Origin: Vibrio jasicida CAIM 1864 = LMG 25398
Lineage (GTDB): Bacteria; Pseudomonadota; Gammaproteobacteria; Enterobacterales; Vibrionaceae
Direction of reading: 5' to 3'
Assembly (NCBI RefSeq): GCF_000400365.1
Contig: NZ_BAOG01000041.1
Span: forward strand, 1-64,000
Length of the DNA stretch: 64,000 nucleotides
Of this stretch, positions 62,789-64,000 are shown piece by piece (positions within the stretch are counted from its first letter, which is position 1; each line of letters starts with the position of its first letter). The notes beneath the pieces are model-generated. The model searched no databases. It had not been told where the DNA came from and saw only the letters and a program-made list of their open reading frames with translations. The position numbers and the translations under genes are program-made.

Positions 62789-64000
62789 ATGATGAACCAT
62801 AAGAGACTCAGTGTACCACGCTTACTCACTCCTGTTGCACTGGCAATTACGCTCGCCGCCTGTTCTTCAGGCCCGCGCCAACCAGATAGCGTAGACATTA
62901 CACTAGAGCCTACACAGTCTGCTCAGAACTACATGATTCAAGCTGATAGCACGGAAGGTAGCCTACAAAACGACTGGTTGATCATGGCTGCAAAAGCGGC
63001 GATTCAAGCCAACGAATTGGATCAAGCAGAGTTGCTTATCAAGCGACTTGGCCGCCAGCAATTGACCGAAGTTCAACAAGCTGAATGGCAACTGGCTCGA
63101 GCGACCATACAACAAAAGCAAGGCAATTACTCTCAATTGCTGCAAACGTTGAACTTCCAATCATGGTGGAAGCTGCCAAGTGAGCAGTGGAAAGACTACT
63201 ACCAATTGCGTGCTGACGCTTATCAAAGTCTGAACCAACCGTTCGAAGCAAACCGTCAGCTCGTAGCTCAAGGTCAATATGCTTCATCCGCAGAACAACG
63301 TGAGATCTCTAGCCGAATTTGGATGAATTTTGGCAGCTATTCTGAAAACGAATTAACGTCATTGCAAACAGCGCCAAATGAAGATGTGCTGGACGGGTGG
63401 CTGCAATTAGCTATCTACGCCAAAACACTTTCAAGTAACTTACCTCAATTACAAAACACCTTAGAGCGCTGGTTAGACGAAAATCCATCACACCCAGCTG
63501 CGGTTTATACGCCAGCAGAAATCCAAAATATCTTGTCGCTGGATATTGTGAAACCAAACAATACAGCGCTGTTGTTACCACTAACCGGTAAATTTGCACC
63601 GCAAGCTCAGTTGATCCGTGATGGTTTCATCTTCGCAATGATGAATGATGATGTACGCGACCCAAGTGCAACGTTAACCGTAATTGATACTCACGCGTAC
63701 AGTGCAGACCAAATCAAACAGCGCTTAATCAATGAGAATATCGACTTTGTTGTGGGACCACTACAGAAAGAAAACGTTGAGAAACTGCAAGCAACACTAG
63801 ATGGCTCAGAAACCGGCGTGAAGATCCCAGCACTGGCATTGAACATCCCAGAGGACGTTCAACCAGGAACAGACATGTGTTACCTAGCACTGTCTCCAGA
63901 GCAAGAAGTCGCACAAGCGGCGAAGTACCTTTTCAATCAGGGCTACCAATTCCCAATGATCTTGGCCCCGAATGGCGCCTACGGTCAGCGTGTGGTTGAA
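62789..64000 (+). CDS. lpoA: Penicillin-binding protein activator LpoA (partial)
   Basis: The frame is open for 404 codons to the window end without a stop; the gene is cut there. Outer-membrane lipoprotein that activates the peptidoglycan synthase PBP1A. Lipoprotein signal with lipobox LAAC (C25), followed by SSG. The N-terminal helical TPR-like domain is Gln/Ala-rich (about 45-250); the second domain of periplasmic-binding-protein type begins near residue 265 (NTALLLPLTGKFAPQAQLIRDGF). Start ATG at 62789 or 62792; GG at 62785 is a weak ribosome site. Confidence 0.93.
   Translation, partial: MMNHKRLSVPRLLTPVALAITLAACSSGPRQPDSVDITLEPTQSAQNYMIQADSTEGSLQNDWLIMAAKAAIQANELDQAELLIKRLGRQQLTEVQQAEWQLARATIQQKQGNYSQLLQTLNFQSWWKLPSEQWKDYYQLRADAYQSLNQPFEANRQLVAQGQYASSAEQREISSRIWMNFGSYSENELTSLQTAPNEDVLDGWLQLAIYAKTLSSNLPQLQNTLERWLDENPSHPAAVYTPAEIQNILSLDIVKPNNTALLLPLTGKFAPQAQLIRDGFIFAMMNDDVRDPSATLTVIDTHAYSADQIKQRLINENIDFVVGPLQKENVEKLQATLDGSETGVKIPALALNIPEDVQPGTDMCYLALSPEQEVAQAAKYLFNQGYQFPMILAPNGAYGQRVVE

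Overview
The window is chromosomal DNA of a Vibrio, most likely of the Harveyi/Parahaemolyticus group. The evidence is gene order (thrABC next to rraA-arcA, arcB-yhcC-gltBD, mtnN-cobD-btuF, secA-dciA-lpxC-ftsZ, rnpB between rsmI and rsmH), protein similarity recalled from family knowledge, and a 265-bp inverted-repeat element of a kind I associate with Vibrio genomes. The genus is an inference from remembered families; no database was searched. Nearly all of the window is core genome. The only clearly accessory DNA is an AT-rich two-gene cassette at 32529-33846 and the small element at 40140-40404.

Layout. 152-5191 (minus): thrLABC with a leader peptide and attenuator. 5549-6959: a small exported protein of unknown role, then rraA and a DUF3293 gene. 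6960-8089: an intergenic region with an exact FNR-type site and a strongly structured RNA segment, then arcA. 8107-12884 (minus): a PAS-GGDEF diguanylate cyclase gene, arcB, and a lipoprotein gene coupled to arcB. 12935-13879: the radical-SAM gene yhcC. 14434-26802 (plus): two complete glutamate synthase operons in tandem (gltBD twice, of different subtypes), each behind a structured leader. 26894-30573: a DUF1499 lipoprotein, mtnN, and the cobalamin genes cobD/cbiB and btuF with yadS. 30704-32279: a LysR regulator and a TSUP permease gene whose coding ends overlap. 32529-33846: the unknown cassette. 33928-38317 (minus): carAB. 38799-43188 (minus): dapB, mutT, the inverted-repeat element and secA. 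43609-44067 (plus): dciA. 44171-60868 (minus): lpxC and the division/cell-wall (dcw) cluster ftsZ-ftsA-ftsQ-murC-murG-ftsW-murD-mraY-murF-murE-ftsI-ftsL-rsmH. 61045-61474 (minus): rnpB. 61857-62720 (minus): rsmI. 62789-64000 (plus): lpoA, cut by the window end.

How the genes fit together. The left third couples amino-acid synthesis (threonine, glutamate) with redox control (ArcA/ArcB, an FNR site). The middle holds SAM-derivative recycling, cobalamin uptake and assembly, and carbamoyl phosphate supply for arginine and pyrimidines. DapB feeds meso-diaminopimelate to MurE in the dcw cluster. That cluster builds lipid II and the division machine, and LpoA activates a peptidoglycan synthase. LpxC links the cluster to outer-membrane synthesis.

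Main points to follow up: the unknown two-gene cassette; the structured RNA upstream of arcA; a threefold tandem repeat inside the P3 arm of RNase P RNA; a sequence motif shared by the leaders of both gltBD operons; and an ArcB with a single cysteine, lacking the second redox cysteine known from E. coli.
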